NCBI GenBank assembly: GCA_965276815.1
Contig: CBDIBE010000005.1
Span: forward strand, 124,001 to 188,000
DNA length: 64,000 nucleotides
DNA from: JAVVHH01 sp965276815
GTDB taxonomy: Bacteria; Pseudomonadota; Alphaproteobacteria; Acetobacterales; Acetobacteraceae
Reading direction: 5' to 3'
In this document: positions 8,262 through 17,045 of the stretch, one piece after another
Layout: each line of letters begins with the position of its first letter
Numbering within the stretch: position 1 is the stretch's first letter
The notes under the pieces: generated by a model
The model's input: only the letters and a program-made list of their open reading frames with translations
Told to the model about the DNA's origin: nothing
Databases searched by the model: none
Made by a program: the position numbers and the translations under genes

Positions 8262-9394
8262 GGCCGGGCGTCGGCCAGCGTGCGCAGCCGACCCGGCGGC
8301 GCCGTGCGCGTATCGACGCCCACCGTCGCCGACAGCCCCGGCCGCAGCTGGCCTAGCCGCTCATCCGGCAGCAGCGTGATCCGCACCGGCACGCGCTGCA
8401 CGATCTTCGTGAAGTTCCCGGTCGCGTTCTCCGGCGGCAGCAGCGCGAAGGTCGAACCGCTGCCGGGCGCGAGACTGTCGATCGTCCCGCGCAGTCCCTT
8501 GCCGCCGAGCATGTCGACATCGAGGCTCACCTGCTCGCCCGCGCCCATATGCGCGAGCTGCGTCTCCTTGAAATTGGCGACCACGTAGAGCGAGGTGTCC
8601 ATCGGCACCAGGCTCAGCAGCCTTGTCCCGGCCTGGACATACTGCCCGGCGCGGACCGTGCGGTCGCCGACCGCGCCGTCCGTCGGCGCCGTGATCACGG
8701 CGTAGGACAGGTTGAGCTCGGCCTGCCGCGCCACCGCTTGCGCCCGCAACAGCGCCGCTTGGGCGCGGCCAAGCTGGGCCCGAAGTACCGTGACCTGCTG
8801 GCGCGCGCCCTCCGCGGTCGCACGGGAATGCAAGGCAGCGGCCTCTCGCACGCGGATATCGGACTCCGCCTGCTGCGCGCGCTGCACCGAGCCGTTGCCG
8901 GTCCGCATCAAGTCGGCGTAACGAGCATTCTCCGCCCGCGCGAAGCTCACCGCGGCATCGGCGCTGGCCACGTCGGCATCCGCCGCGGCGACCGTGCTCG
9001 CCTGCAGCTCAAGCTGCGCCTGCAGCGCGTTGATGTCGGCCTCCGCCGAGGCGACATCGGCCCGCGCCTGGGCGAGCGAGGCCTGCAGGTCGCGATCATC
9101 CAGGCGGGCGAGCACATCGCCGCGATGGACCCGCTGGTTGTCGCCCACCAGGACCTCGGCCACCTGGCCCGCGACGCGCGAGGAGACCGCAACCATGTCG
9201 GACTGCACATATGCATCATCGGTCGATTCGATGAATCGACCGTTAACCCACCAATCGCGGCCATACACCCCGGCGCCGGTCAGCACCGCGGCCGCCACGG
9301 CCGCCAGCAGCAGCCGCTTGCGCATCCGCTTAGGCGCCGCCGCCGGCTGCCAAACCAGCGGGCGCTCGGCGACCACCTGTTGCGATCCGTCCAT
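8258..9394 (-). CDS. emrA: HlyD/EmrA-type periplasmic adaptor of efflux system
   Basis: This 378-residue membrane-fusion protein has a short cytoplasmic N-terminus, one transmembrane helix (KRLLLAAVAAAVLTGAGVYG), a biotinyl-lipoyl half (VSSRVAGQVAEVLVGDNQRV), a long alpha-helical hairpin rich in Ala/Gln (about residues 100-215) and the second lipoyl half and beta-barrel (APTDGAVGDRTVRAGQYVQAG). The ATG at 9394 shares a base with the stop codon of marR, so an upstream extension of the frame to 9814 is spurious. Confidence 0.92.
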   Translation of the reverse strand: MDGSQQVVAERPLVWQPAAAPKRMRKRLLLAAVAAAVLTGAGVYGRDWWVNGRFIESTDDAYVQSDMVAVSSRVAGQVAEVLVGDNQRVHRGDVLARLDDRDLQASLAQARADVASAEADINALQAQLELQASTVAAADADVASADAAVSFARAENARYADLMRTGNGSVQRAQQAESDIRVREAAALHSRATAEGARQQVTVLRAQLGRAQAALLRAQAVARQAELNLSYAVITAPTDGAVGDRTVRAGQYVQAGTRLLSLVPMDTSLYVVANFKETQLAHMGAGEQVSLDVDMLGGKGLRGTIDSLAPGSGSTFALLPPENATGNFTKIVQRVPVRITLLPDERLGQLRPGLSATVGVDTRTAPPGRLRTLADARP

Positions 9395-9882
9395 CACTTG
9401 TACTCCGGGCCCGCGATGCGGTGCCCCATGTGATCGAGAAGTTCGTCCAGCATCTCGCTGAACTCGGCTTTGCGCGCCGGGCCAAGGCGGCCGAAGAACC
9501 GCTCCTGCTCGGCGATCGCCAACGCCACGGCGCGCTCGAGCAGGGCACGCCCGGCTGCGGTCAGGGCGAGCACGTTCGCCCTGGGATCCGCCGGATGCGG
9601 CGCGCGCGTGAGCAGCCCCTTGGCCTCCAGCGTGCGGACCACCTTGCTGATCGTCATCCGGTCGACCTGCATAAGCTCGGAGAGCGCGGTCTGCGACGGG
9701 CGGCTGCAAGCGCAGTGCTCCAGCGCGCGCATAACGAAGAACTGCATATGGGTCAGTCCGGTGGGCGCCAGCGCCGCCTCGACCCGGCGGGTCCAGCCAT
9801 GCCGCAACATCCACAGCCGATACCCGAAGCTGCGGGCGGGAAGGAGCTCGGCGTCGTCCAGGATCGGCATCTCAATGTCCAT
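9394..9882 (-). CDS. MarR-family transcriptional regulator of the efflux operon
   Basis: This 162-residue MarR protein has a winged helix in ALEHCACSRPSQTALSELM, VDRMTISKVVRTLEAKGLLT and the wing RAPHPADPRANVLALTAAG. It is the first gene of a marR-emrA-emrB operon with one- and four-base overlaps and presumably represses it until a drug binds. No Shine-Dalgarno is visible before the ATG, and a -10-like TATAGT sits only 6-11 bases upstream, so a leaderless message is possible. Confidence 0.88.
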   Translation of the reverse strand: MDIEMPILDDAELLPARSFGYRLWMLRHGWTRRVEAALAPTGLTHMQFFVMRALEHCACSRPSQTALSELMQVDRMTISKVVRTLEAKGLLTRAPHPADPRANVLALTAAGRALLERAVALAIAEQERFFGRLGPARKAEFSEMLDELLDHMGHRIAGPEYK

Positions 9883-9884
9883 GG

Positions 9885-9912
9885 GCTTACTATAAGCACG
9901 TTTACAATAAGC
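9885..9912 (-). promoter_or_regulatory. Operator/promoter of marR-emrAB
   Basis: Two near-identical units lie side by side: CTTACTATAAGC (9886-9897) and TTTACAATAAGC (9901-9912). The first is part of a perfect GCTTA-CTA-TAAGC palindrome (9885-9897). On the minus strand a TTGAGC...TATAGT promoter overlaps them. This layout is expected for MarR autorepression. Confidence 0.5.
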
Positions 9913-10063
9913 TCAAGCCTCGTGACCCCGTCCGCGCATGCGAGCCGCGCTTGGCCGCCTGGCTTTTTTGGGCATCAACCAACCCTTAACCCTCTCGCGA
10001 CATCATCGTCGTCGTCCCGAAAGGGCTCGCCGCCATCCGGGCGCGCGAGCGGACGCTGGCAGA

Positions 10064-12703
10064 ATGAAACGAATACTGAACGGGATCAGGCGGCCGCGCG
10101 AGGGCACCAAAGCAATTCTGGCGGTTGCGCCGGAGTGCGGCGCGATCTTTTGCCTGCTCACAATGATTTGGTGGGGCATCTTCATCACCCTCGAGCACCA
10201 GCGCAGCGAGAATATCGGACAAGCCGCGCGCGACACGGCCAACCTGGCGCATGCGTTCGAGGAAAACTCGCAGCGCGTCATGGCAGGTGGCGATCAGGTC
10301 CTTCTGGCGCTCCGCGCGGCCTACGGCAGGGACGGCCCGGCATTTGATCTGCGCCGCTGGGTATCGCAGGAAAACGCCCCCGATTGGTTGACGGCGCAAA
10401 TCGCCATCATCGGCCCCGATGGTATGTCCGTGGCCAGCACCGCCTCGACGCAGCGGGTCAGCGTCGCCGATCGGGAGCACTTCATAGCGCAGCGCGACTC
10501 GCACGAGGACCGGCTCTTCATCAGCCGGCCAGTCCTCGGCCGCTCGAGCGGCCGCTGGACGATCCAACTCACCCGCAAGCTGGTGTCGCCCAGCGGTGCC
10601 TTCGCTGGCATCGTTGTGCTCTCCATCGATTGTTACGAGCTGTCTGGCTTCTATCAGTCGCTGAACCTGCAGATGGGCTATATCGCCCTGTTCGGGACCG
10701 ATGGCGTGATCCGCGCGCGGGGCCCGGTCGTCGACGGCATGATCGGGTCGAATATTGAGAAGGCCGGTGCGCCGCCCGAAGTCCTGCGTAAGCCACAGGG
10801 CACGATCCGCGCACAGAGCGCGTTCGGCCTGCTGACCATCAGCTACCGCCGGCTCGACGCATATCCGCTCATCGTGATGGTCGCTTTCGCCGACAAGCAG
10901 GTATTGGCGGATTACCGGAACGTTCGCCTCCGGCTGCTCTGGTCCGGCGGCGCTGGGAGCGTCATCCTGCTCTTGGTCGGCACCATATGGGTTCGGCAAC
11001 GCAATCGATCCGTCGCCTTCAAGCAAGCGCTCTCGCTGACCCTGGACAACATGAACCAGGGTCTGGTCATGATCGACCGGCATTCGCGGGTGCGGGTCGT
11101 CAACCGGCGGGCGCTCGAACTCCTGGGCATTCCGGCGCTGCGCATTGCAATGTTTCGTTCTACGCGGTCTCGCTTGCGCGGAGCCGCCGAGGACGAGGTG
11201 ACAGGCGCGCTGTCCAACTGTCTTGCACCAAGCAATGGCCGCCGCAACGAAACCCCAGGCGCCAACGGACTTTTGGTCGAGGCGAGCCGTTCCCTGATCC
11301 CCGGCGGAGGTGCCGTCCACGTCATGACCGACGTGACGGCCCGGTATCAGGCAGATCGGCGGATCCGGCACATGGCCATGCACGACCACCTGACCGGCCT
11401 CGGCAATCGGGTGCTCTTCGTCGAAGAAGCCGACCACCTGCTGGAGACCAGCCGCGCTTGCGGCCAGCCAATGGCTCTGCTGTGCCTGGATCTGAACGGC
11501 TTCAAGCGCGTCAATGACACATTCGGCCACGACGTCGGCGACGAATTGCTGATCGTCGTCGCACGCCGCCTCGACGAGACAATCTCGCCGTCCGATCACG
11601 TGTCGCGTAGCGGCGGCGACGAGTTCGCGATTTTGTCGTCCTCCCCAGACCAGCCCAAGGCCAGCCTTGAGCTCGCATCGCGCGTCGCCGCGGCGCTGGA
11701 CGAACCGTTCCAGGTGGCGGGACAGCAATTGCTGATCGGCGCGAGCATTGGCATCGCCACATATCCAGTGAACGGAACCTCGCGGGCCGAGCTGGTGCGC
11801 AACGCCGACCTCGCGCTCTACGCCGCCAAAGCGGAGCGCGTGCCTGTTCGCGTCTTCGACCCGTCAATGGCGGACGCTGTGCAGGATCGGCTGCGCATGG
11901 AGGAGGAACTCCGCGCGGCCATCGGCACCGACCAGCTTTACTTGGAGTATCAGCCGCAATTCCGTACCTCGTCGCTCGAAGTCGTCGGCTTCGAAGCCCT
12001 GGTGCGTTGGAACCACCCGGTGCGCGGCAAGGTCCGCCCAGACGTATTCATTCCAATCGCCGAAGAGACCGGGTTGGTGATCGGCCTTGGGCGCGTGATC
12101 CTCGAACAAGCCTGCAGGGCCGCTCTCAATTGGCCGGATGAAATCCGTATCGCGGTCAACCTTTCGCCGATCCAGTTCCGCGACCCGCGCTTGCCAAGCA
12201 CCGTCGCCGAGCTGCTCGCCAAAACCGGTTTGCCGGCCAGCCGCCTCGAGCTCGAAGTGACGGAAGGCGTCTTGATCGCCGACGAGCGGCAGGCCATCGA
12301 GACCCTTACGGCACTCCGCGCGCTCGGCGTCGCGCTCGCGCTCGATGATTTCGGGACCGGCTACGCGAGCCTGAGCTATCTTCGCAAATTCCCCTTCGAG
12401 CGCATCAAGCTGGATCGTTCGTTTGTGCAAGCCCAGGTGCACGAAAAGCGGTCGCGCTACATCCTCGAATCTGTGCTCGCATTGAGCCGCAATCTCGGTC
12501 TCGGCGTCGTCGCAGAGGGGGTCGAAACCCGAACCCAGCTTCGACTTTTGCGTCAGCAAGGCTGCCAGGATGTGCAGGGATTCCTGATCGGCAAGCCGAT
12601 GGCAGAGGCCGAAACCACCCGAATGATCTCACCCCGTGGGACGTTTAACACGCCAATACGTACTACAGTCCCAATCAGCAACCTGGCGGCCACAGGCAGG
12701 TGA
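10064..12703 (+). CDS. Membrane GGDEF-EAL cyclic-di-GMP enzyme with Cache-type sensor
   Basis: This 879-residue protein has a first transmembrane helix (about 20-40), a periplasmic double-Cache-like domain (RRWVSQENAPDWLTAQIAII...VADREHFIAQRD), a second helix (GGAGSVILLLVGTIWV), a PAS-like linker, then GGDEF and EAL domains. The diguanylate cyclase motif is intact (SGGDEF, Gly517-Phe521). The phosphodiesterase signature is intact too (EALVRWNHP, Glu644), with DDFGTGYASLSYL and EGVE. It could therefore make or degrade c-di-GMP depending on the periplasmic signal. The start is placed at MKRILNGIRR, since upstream codons look non-coding. Confidence 0.9.
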   Translation: MKRILNGIRRPREGTKAILAVAPECGAIFCLLTMIWWGIFITLEHQRSENIGQAARDTANLAHAFEENSQRVMAGGDQVLLALRAAYGRDGPAFDLRRWVSQENAPDWLTAQIAIIGPDGMSVASTASTQRVSVADREHFIAQRDSHEDRLFISRPVLGRSSGRWTIQLTRKLVSPSGAFAGIVVLSIDCYELSGFYQSLNLQMGYIALFGTDGVIRARGPVVDGMIGSNIEKAGAPPEVLRKPQGTIRAQSAFGLLTISYRRLDAYPLIVMVAFADKQVLADYRNVRLRLLWSGGAGSVILLLVGTIWVRQRNRSVAFKQALSLTLDNMNQGLVMIDRHSRVRVVNRRALELLGIPALRIAMFRSTRSRLRGAAEDEVTGALSNCLAPSNGRRNETPGANGLLVEASRSLIPGGGAVHVMTDVTARYQADRRIRHMAMHDHLTGLGNRVLFVEEADHLLETSRACGQPMALLCLDLNGFKRVNDTFGHDVGDELLIVVARRLDETISPSDHVSRSGGDEFAILSSSPDQPKASLELASRVAAALDEPFQVAGQQLLIGASIGIATYPVNGTSRAELVRNADLALYAAKAERVPVRVFDPSMADAVQDRLRMEEELRAAIGTDQLYLEYQPQFRTSSLEVVGFEALVRWNHPVRGKVRPDVFIPIAEETGLVIGLGRVILEQACRAALNWPDEIRIAVNLSPIQFRDPRLPSTVAELLAKTGLPASRLELEVTEGVLIADERQAIETLTALRALGVALALDDFGTGYASLSYLRKFPFERIKLDRSFVQAQVHEKRSRYILESVLALSRNLGLGVVAEGVETRTQLRLLRQQGCQDVQGFLIGKPMAEAETTRMISPRGTFNTPIRTTVPISNLAATGR

Positions 12704-12917
12704 CATTGGTGGTACAATTGCCACTTGAAGGCGATCTAAAATGTGACAGTTCGCGTTTCAGTTGACTTTAACACCGATCCGGTGCCAATTTAGAACACGA
12801 CAAGCGAAAGCTATCCCTTTTCGGGAATTTTATCCTGCTTGCGATACTTATGAGTGTTTTTTGGAGCTTTTGTGCCCCGATGTGGGTCACAGCTCCCGCC
12901 TACCACGGGGTGTTTCA

Positions 12918-15194
12918 GTGACGCTGGGCTGCACGACAGAAAAATTGCCGGCTTCGCTGACCGAGGCACTTGATGCCGCAGCGGCCAACCGGGTCGCTTT
13001 CACTGAGTTGGCGACCGGGCGAAGCATAACGTTCGGTGACATCAGGCGATCAGCTCGCGGCCATATCGGCGCGCTCCAGCTTCTCGGTCTGCGCGAAGAT
13101 GACGTCGTCGTTTACCTCCTGGAGGACCGCCTCCACATGGTTCCGATCGTGGTCGCATGCTGTGACCTCGGTCTGCGCCTGGTCATACGCTGCGCCTCCG
13201 GCAAGAATGCGCATGAACCGGCCCTATCACGGCGGCATCCCGCAAACCTTGTCATCGGCCCGGCCCGGCTGCGCCGGTTATGGGCAGGCCCGGAAAGCCC
13301 CGGACAATTCCTCACTCCACAGGAGCTGGAGCGGGCCGGCCAGCGTTCGGTCGCCGAGTGGGAAGTTTCGGGTTGGCTTGGCCGCGAATCGGCGAAGCTC
13401 GCCCTTAATGCGAACGGCCACGTAGAACCGGCCTGGATCACGCACTCGACGTTGCTCAAATCCGCGGCCAATTTTCACCTGGCCTATCCCCTATCGGCCG
13501 GGGAAAAGCTGCTAACCACGTCCTCCGCATTGACCGCGGAAGGTCTCGGCATGTCCGTCATCATCCCGATCATCCTCGGGATGTCGACCGTGCTGGCCGA
13601 CACAGCGCTGCTGGACAACCCGGCCGCCTATTGGCGGGCTGCCGAGCGCGTGGGCGCCACAATCTGCGAGAACCCCGCCAACGGATTCCAGTTGCTGCTC
13701 GACGCCGACCGTGGTCGAAACCGTCAGATCCCCAATCTGATCCGCTTGTTGCTGACCAGCTCGGGCATCGTCGCCCAGTCTTGTCACCAGAATGCGCAAC
13801 GAGCTTGGCAGCGCCGGATCTGCCAGGGTTATGGGACGGCAGAACACGGCTTCTGGCTGGCGCACAACCACCATTCGGACCCGGCTGACGTGCTCCACAT
13901 CCGCAAACAGGCGCTATCAGGTATCGATCTCGCAATCCGGAAAATGCGGGTGCCGTTGGCCCTGCTCTCGGATGCAGGCGGCGACCAAGCCGATTGCGGC
14001 GAGATCGTCTTTCAGCGGCCCTCTCCTGAGGCATTGCCGCCGGCCAAACCGAAATCTGCCGGCGAGTTCCGGACCGGAGATTTGGGACAGTTGACGGCGA
14101 CGGGGGATCTGATCGTTCGGCACAGGCTGGCTGACGTCGCCGTGCGTGATGGCTCTGCCGTGCTGTTGACCGAAGTGGATGCGCTGCTTCGTCAGCATGA
14201 CGCGGTGACCGCGAGCAAGACATTCCGCGAGCAGCCGAATTCCCCATTGAGCCGCATCATCGCCGCTTGCGTGACGGAGGCGCCTTCTGCCGAGCTTCGT
14301 GAGTGGCTCGCGGACCGTGTCGGTCCGAGATGGCTGCCGGACGAGATCGTACCGGTGCACAACCTTCCCCACGGTCCTGCGCTCGACGTCCAGGTCGACA
14401 CGTTGCGCGCGATGGTAAGCGGCAGCGCATGCAACGATCTTGTCGCCGCCCTGACAGCGCGCAAGTTCCGGCGCAACCCCTGCTATAAAGAGCCCGAGCT
14501 TCGCCAGCTGATCCAATCTGCCATTTTGGCGCTGCGTCCCATCGAGTTCTTCATGTTTTGGGGATGCGGCCCGCGGCACGACGCCGCCACGCCTGATCGG
14601 GTGGCGCTCGCTGCCCTCGAGGATATCCTCGATACCGTCGGCCGGGTCGCCCCGATCCAGGCCCGAGCCGTCATCATCCTCACCGATCTGCACGCGCGCA
14701 ACAACGGCTACCACCAGGAACACTACAACGCCTACTTCGCAGCAATCGAGCGCGCGGCGGCCGGGCTGAACGTGACGTTCCGGCGCGAGTCCGAGATCTG
14801 GGCGCGCGGTGGGCTCAGCATGGAACGCGTCGGCCGCTTCGCCGCCAGCACTGAGTTCGAAGCCAAATGGCAGGTCTTCCCACTGCAAGACCGCTTCATG
14901 ACGCAAGCAAGCCGCCACTCCAAAATGGCCGATCGAGCCGAGGCGGCCCGGCGTTACTACGCGATCTGCCTGTTAGAGCGCGAAGTGCTCAAGGCGGCGT
15001 TCCAGCAATCCGTTTTCTTGACTTATAACGGCCCCGAATTCAACGACTGCTTCCCGGACCTGCCCACGCTTTACGTCTATCCGGGCCCGCGCGGCCGAAC
15101 CGACAAGCCCTGGTTCATCCAAGCCGTCCCTGACCCGGCCGAGGCCGCCGAGGCGCAAGCGCCGCTGCCGATCCCCATACGCCTGGCTAGCTAG
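12918..15194 (+). CDS. Degenerate adenylate-forming ligase fused to an unrecognised C-terminal domain
   Basis: This protein of about 758 residues starts at GTG 12918. A frame-extending TTG at 12762 lies in AT-richer, promoter-like DNA. The N-terminal ~500 residues follow the acyl-CoA synthetase/ANL fold: ITFGDIRRSARGHIGALQLL at the start, QGYGTAEHGFW for the A5 motif, and GEFRTGDLGQLTATGDLIV for A7/A8. The ATP-binding P-loop is lost (LALNANGHVEPAWITH where TSGSTGxPKG is expected), so adenylation is doubtful. The last ~240 residues carry FFMFWGCGPRHD, RAVIILTDLHARNNGYHQEH and a Tyr-rich tail. I do not recognise that domain; a distant tie to PvcA/DIT1-type isocyanide synthases is only a guess. 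It heads an operon with pxpB, pxpC and a permease (gaps 3, 0 and 9 bases). Confidence 0.65.
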   Translation: MTLGCTTEKLPASLTEALDAAAANRVAFTELATGRSITFGDIRRSARGHIGALQLLGLREDDVVVYLLEDRLHMVPIVVACCDLGLRLVIRCASGKNAHEPALSRRHPANLVIGPARLRRLWAGPESPGQFLTPQELERAGQRSVAEWEVSGWLGRESAKLALNANGHVEPAWITHSTLLKSAANFHLAYPLSAGEKLLTTSSALTAEGLGMSVIIPIILGMSTVLADTALLDNPAAYWRAAERVGATICENPANGFQLLLDADRGRNRQIPNLIRLLLTSSGIVAQSCHQNAQRAWQRRICQGYGTAEHGFWLAHNHHSDPADVLHIRKQALSGIDLAIRKMRVPLALLSDAGGDQADCGEIVFQRPSPEALPPAKPKSAGEFRTGDLGQLTATGDLIVRHRLADVAVRDGSAVLLTEVDALLRQHDAVTASKTFREQPNSPLSRIIAACVTEAPSAELREWLADRVGPRWLPDEIVPVHNLPHGPALDVQVDTLRAMVSGSACNDLVAALTARKFRRNPCYKEPELRQLIQSAILALRPIEFFMFWGCGPRHDAATPDRVALAALEDILDTVGRVAPIQARAVIILTDLHARNNGYHQEHYNAYFAAIERAAAGLNVTFRRESEIWARGGLSMERVGRFAASTEFEAKWQVFPLQDRFMTQASRHSKMADRAEAARRYYAICLLEREVLKAAFQQSVFLTYNGPEFNDCFPDLPTLYVYPGPRGRTDKPWFIQAVPDPAEAAEAQAPLPIPIRLAS

Positions 15195-15197
15195 CGC

Positions 15198-16088
15198 GTG
15201 AACATGCTGCCAGGCGTGCCGGTTCCGGCGAGTGGCGACCGGCACAACGTAAACCGGCGGAGATCGTACCGAGCCAAACCAGGCGCTTGGTTTCGCCCAC
15301 CGCTCAAACAACGCGCCTCACCCGCAGAATCGCTGGTCTCGACCACGCCTGCGCTGACCGAACCGCGTTTCCTGACCGTCGGCGACATCGGCCTCAGCGT
15401 GGAGTTCGGGACCGAGATCACGCAGGAAGCCAACGACGCGGTCGCCGCGCTCGATCATGCCATCACCGCCGCCGAAATCTCGGGCATCGTCGAGACGGTG
15501 CCGAGTTTCCGCTCCCTGCTGGTCGTTTTCGAGCCGGCATCGATCGATCGGGCCAGCCTCATCCAGCAGCTCCGATCGCTGCTCGAAACCACGTCAGGCC
15601 GGGCCCAACCCATCGGCCGAAAGTGGAGCGTGCCGGTCGCCTACGCCCCATTCGGTGAGGATCTGGCCGAGGTCTCCGCCATGTTGCGCATGTCGGAACG
15701 AGAGGTCGTCGCGGCCCATACCGGCGCGGAGTTCCGGGTCTGCATGCTTGGTTTCCAGCCCGGACTGCCGAATCTTGGCGGCCTGCCGCCCCGCCTGCAC
15801 ATCTCCCGCCGAACGGTCCCGCGTGCGCCCGTCCCCGGCGGCAGCGTTATGATCGGCGGTGTCCAAGGCGCAATCATGCCGATGCCGACGCCGAGCGGCT
15901 TCTATCTGCTAGGCCGCACCCCGATCCGGCTGTTCGATCAACGGCGCAAGGAGCCCGCCCTGTTCCGGCCCGGCGACTCGATCAGGTTCCGCGAGATCGG
16001 CGAGGACGAGTTCGCCGGCATCGAACAGGCGGTGGCAGACGGCGACATTGACGCGGGCGCCGCGTTCGAAACCGTCGGTGCCGGTTAG
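15198..16088 (+). CDS. pxpB: 5-oxoprolinase subunit PxpB-like (allophanate hydrolase subunit 1/KipI family)
   Basis: This 296-residue PxpB/KipI-family protein has GDIGLSVEFG near residue 62, LGFQPGLPNLGGLP and APVPGGSVMIGGVQGAIMP with GFYLLGRTP at the C-terminus. In known systems PxpB and PxpC act with PxpA to hydrolyse 5-oxoproline using ATP. Here no pxpA is adjacent. The first ~55 residues precede the conserved core and lack a family match, so the true start may be wrong. GTG 15198 and ATG 15204 are the only upstream options. The next gene starts directly after the stop. Confidence 0.85.
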   Translation: MNMLPGVPVPASGDRHNVNRRRSYRAKPGAWFRPPLKQRASPAESLVSTTPALTEPRFLTVGDIGLSVEFGTEITQEANDAVAALDHAITAAEISGIVETVPSFRSLLVVFEPASIDRASLIQQLRSLLETTSGRAQPIGRKWSVPVAYAPFGEDLAEVSAMLRMSEREVVAAHTGAEFRVCMLGFQPGLPNLGGLPPRLHISRRTVPRAPVPGGSVMIGGVQGAIMPMPTPSGFYLLGRTPIRLFDQRRKEPALFRPGDSIRFREIGEDEFAGIEQAVADGDIDAGAAFETVGAG

Positions 16089-17036
16089 ATGCCCGGCTGC
16101 ACGCTCCAGGCGGTCGCGCCCGGCCCATTCTCGACCATCCAGGATCCTGGCCGGGTCGGTTGGCGCCGATATGGCGTGACCGGTGCGGGAGCGATGGACC
16201 TTGAAAGCCATGCCGTCGCCAACGCGCTGGTCGGCAATCCGGTCGACGCCGCAACCATCGAGTTCGCGCATGGCGGCGGCGAATGGGCGATCGCCGGCGG
16301 CAGCGCCCGAATCGCCGTGGCCGGCGGTTCGTTCGCGGCCGCCATCGACGGCAGGCCGATCCCGCCGCTGACCAGCGCCGTGCTGCGGGAGGGCCAGCGG
16401 CTGCGGATCGGCGGCGCCAAGGATGCCGTCTGGGGCTATTTGGCCGTGTCGGGCGGCATCCAAGTGCCGTTGGAGCTCGGCAGCCGCGCCACCCACCCGC
16501 GCGCCGCGATGGGCGGTCTCGAGGGCCGGCACTTGGTCGCCGGCGACACCCTGCCGCTGCGTGCCGAGCCGATGCCGGACAGCGACCGCACCCTGCAGCG
16601 GCCAGCCCGGGACCTACAGGAGCCGGTTCGCGTCTTGCTCGGCCCGCAGGACGACTATTTCACCGCGGAAGCAATCGACACCTTCCTGTCGGCCATCTTC
16701 GTGGTGGCCTGGCAGGGCGATCGGATGGGCTATCGGCTGGAAGGTCCACCGCTCCAGCACGCGAGGGGCTTCAACATCGTCTCGGACGCGATCCTGCCCG
16801 GCAGTATCCAGGTCCCCGGCAGCGGCCGCCCCATCGTCCTGCTGCGCGACGCGCAAACGACCGGCGGCTACCCCAAGATCGCCACCATCCTGAGTTCGGA
16901 CCTCGGCCGCTTCGCGCAGCTTCGGCCCATGAGCAAGGTGCGTTTTCGCGCGGTCGACCCAGATGACGCCCAGCTCCTCCGGCGCGAGTTCATCAGCCGC
17001 GTGCACGCGACCGGCCTGCATGTTCAGCTTGCGTAG
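16089..17036 (+). CDS. pxpC: 5-oxoprolinase subunit PxpC-like (biotin-dependent carboxyltransferase family/KipA)
   Basis: This 315-residue PxpC/KipA-family protein has STIQDPGRVGWRRYGVTGAG and AMDLESHAVANALVGNP at the N-terminus, WGYLAVSGGI in the middle, and GDRMGYRLEGPPL with TTGGYPKIATI near the C-terminus, all conserved landmarks. The ATG abuts the pxpB stop. The pair probably forms a heteromeric carboxyl/amide-transforming enzyme. With pxpA absent and a ligase-like fusion protein in its place, the substrate may not be 5-oxoproline. Confidence 0.87.
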   Translation: MPGCTLQAVAPGPFSTIQDPGRVGWRRYGVTGAGAMDLESHAVANALVGNPVDAATIEFAHGGGEWAIAGGSARIAVAGGSFAAAIDGRPIPPLTSAVLREGQRLRIGGAKDAVWGYLAVSGGIQVPLELGSRATHPRAAMGGLEGRHLVAGDTLPLRAEPMPDSDRTLQRPARDLQEPVRVLLGPQDDYFTAEAIDTFLSAIFVVAWQGDRMGYRLEGPPLQHARGFNIVSDAILPGSIQVPGSGRPIVLLRDAQTTGGYPKIATILSSDLGRFAQLRPMSKVRFRAVDPDDAQLLRREFISRVHATGLHVQLA

Positions 17037-17045
17037 GACAGCGGC

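Noticed and set aside
12762..12917. TTG start at 12762 for the ligase-fusion gene
   Set aside because: This segment is AT-richer than the coding region, has no ANL-like sequence and contains promoter-like motifs. GTG 12918 is closer to the conserved N-terminus, though this remains uncertain.
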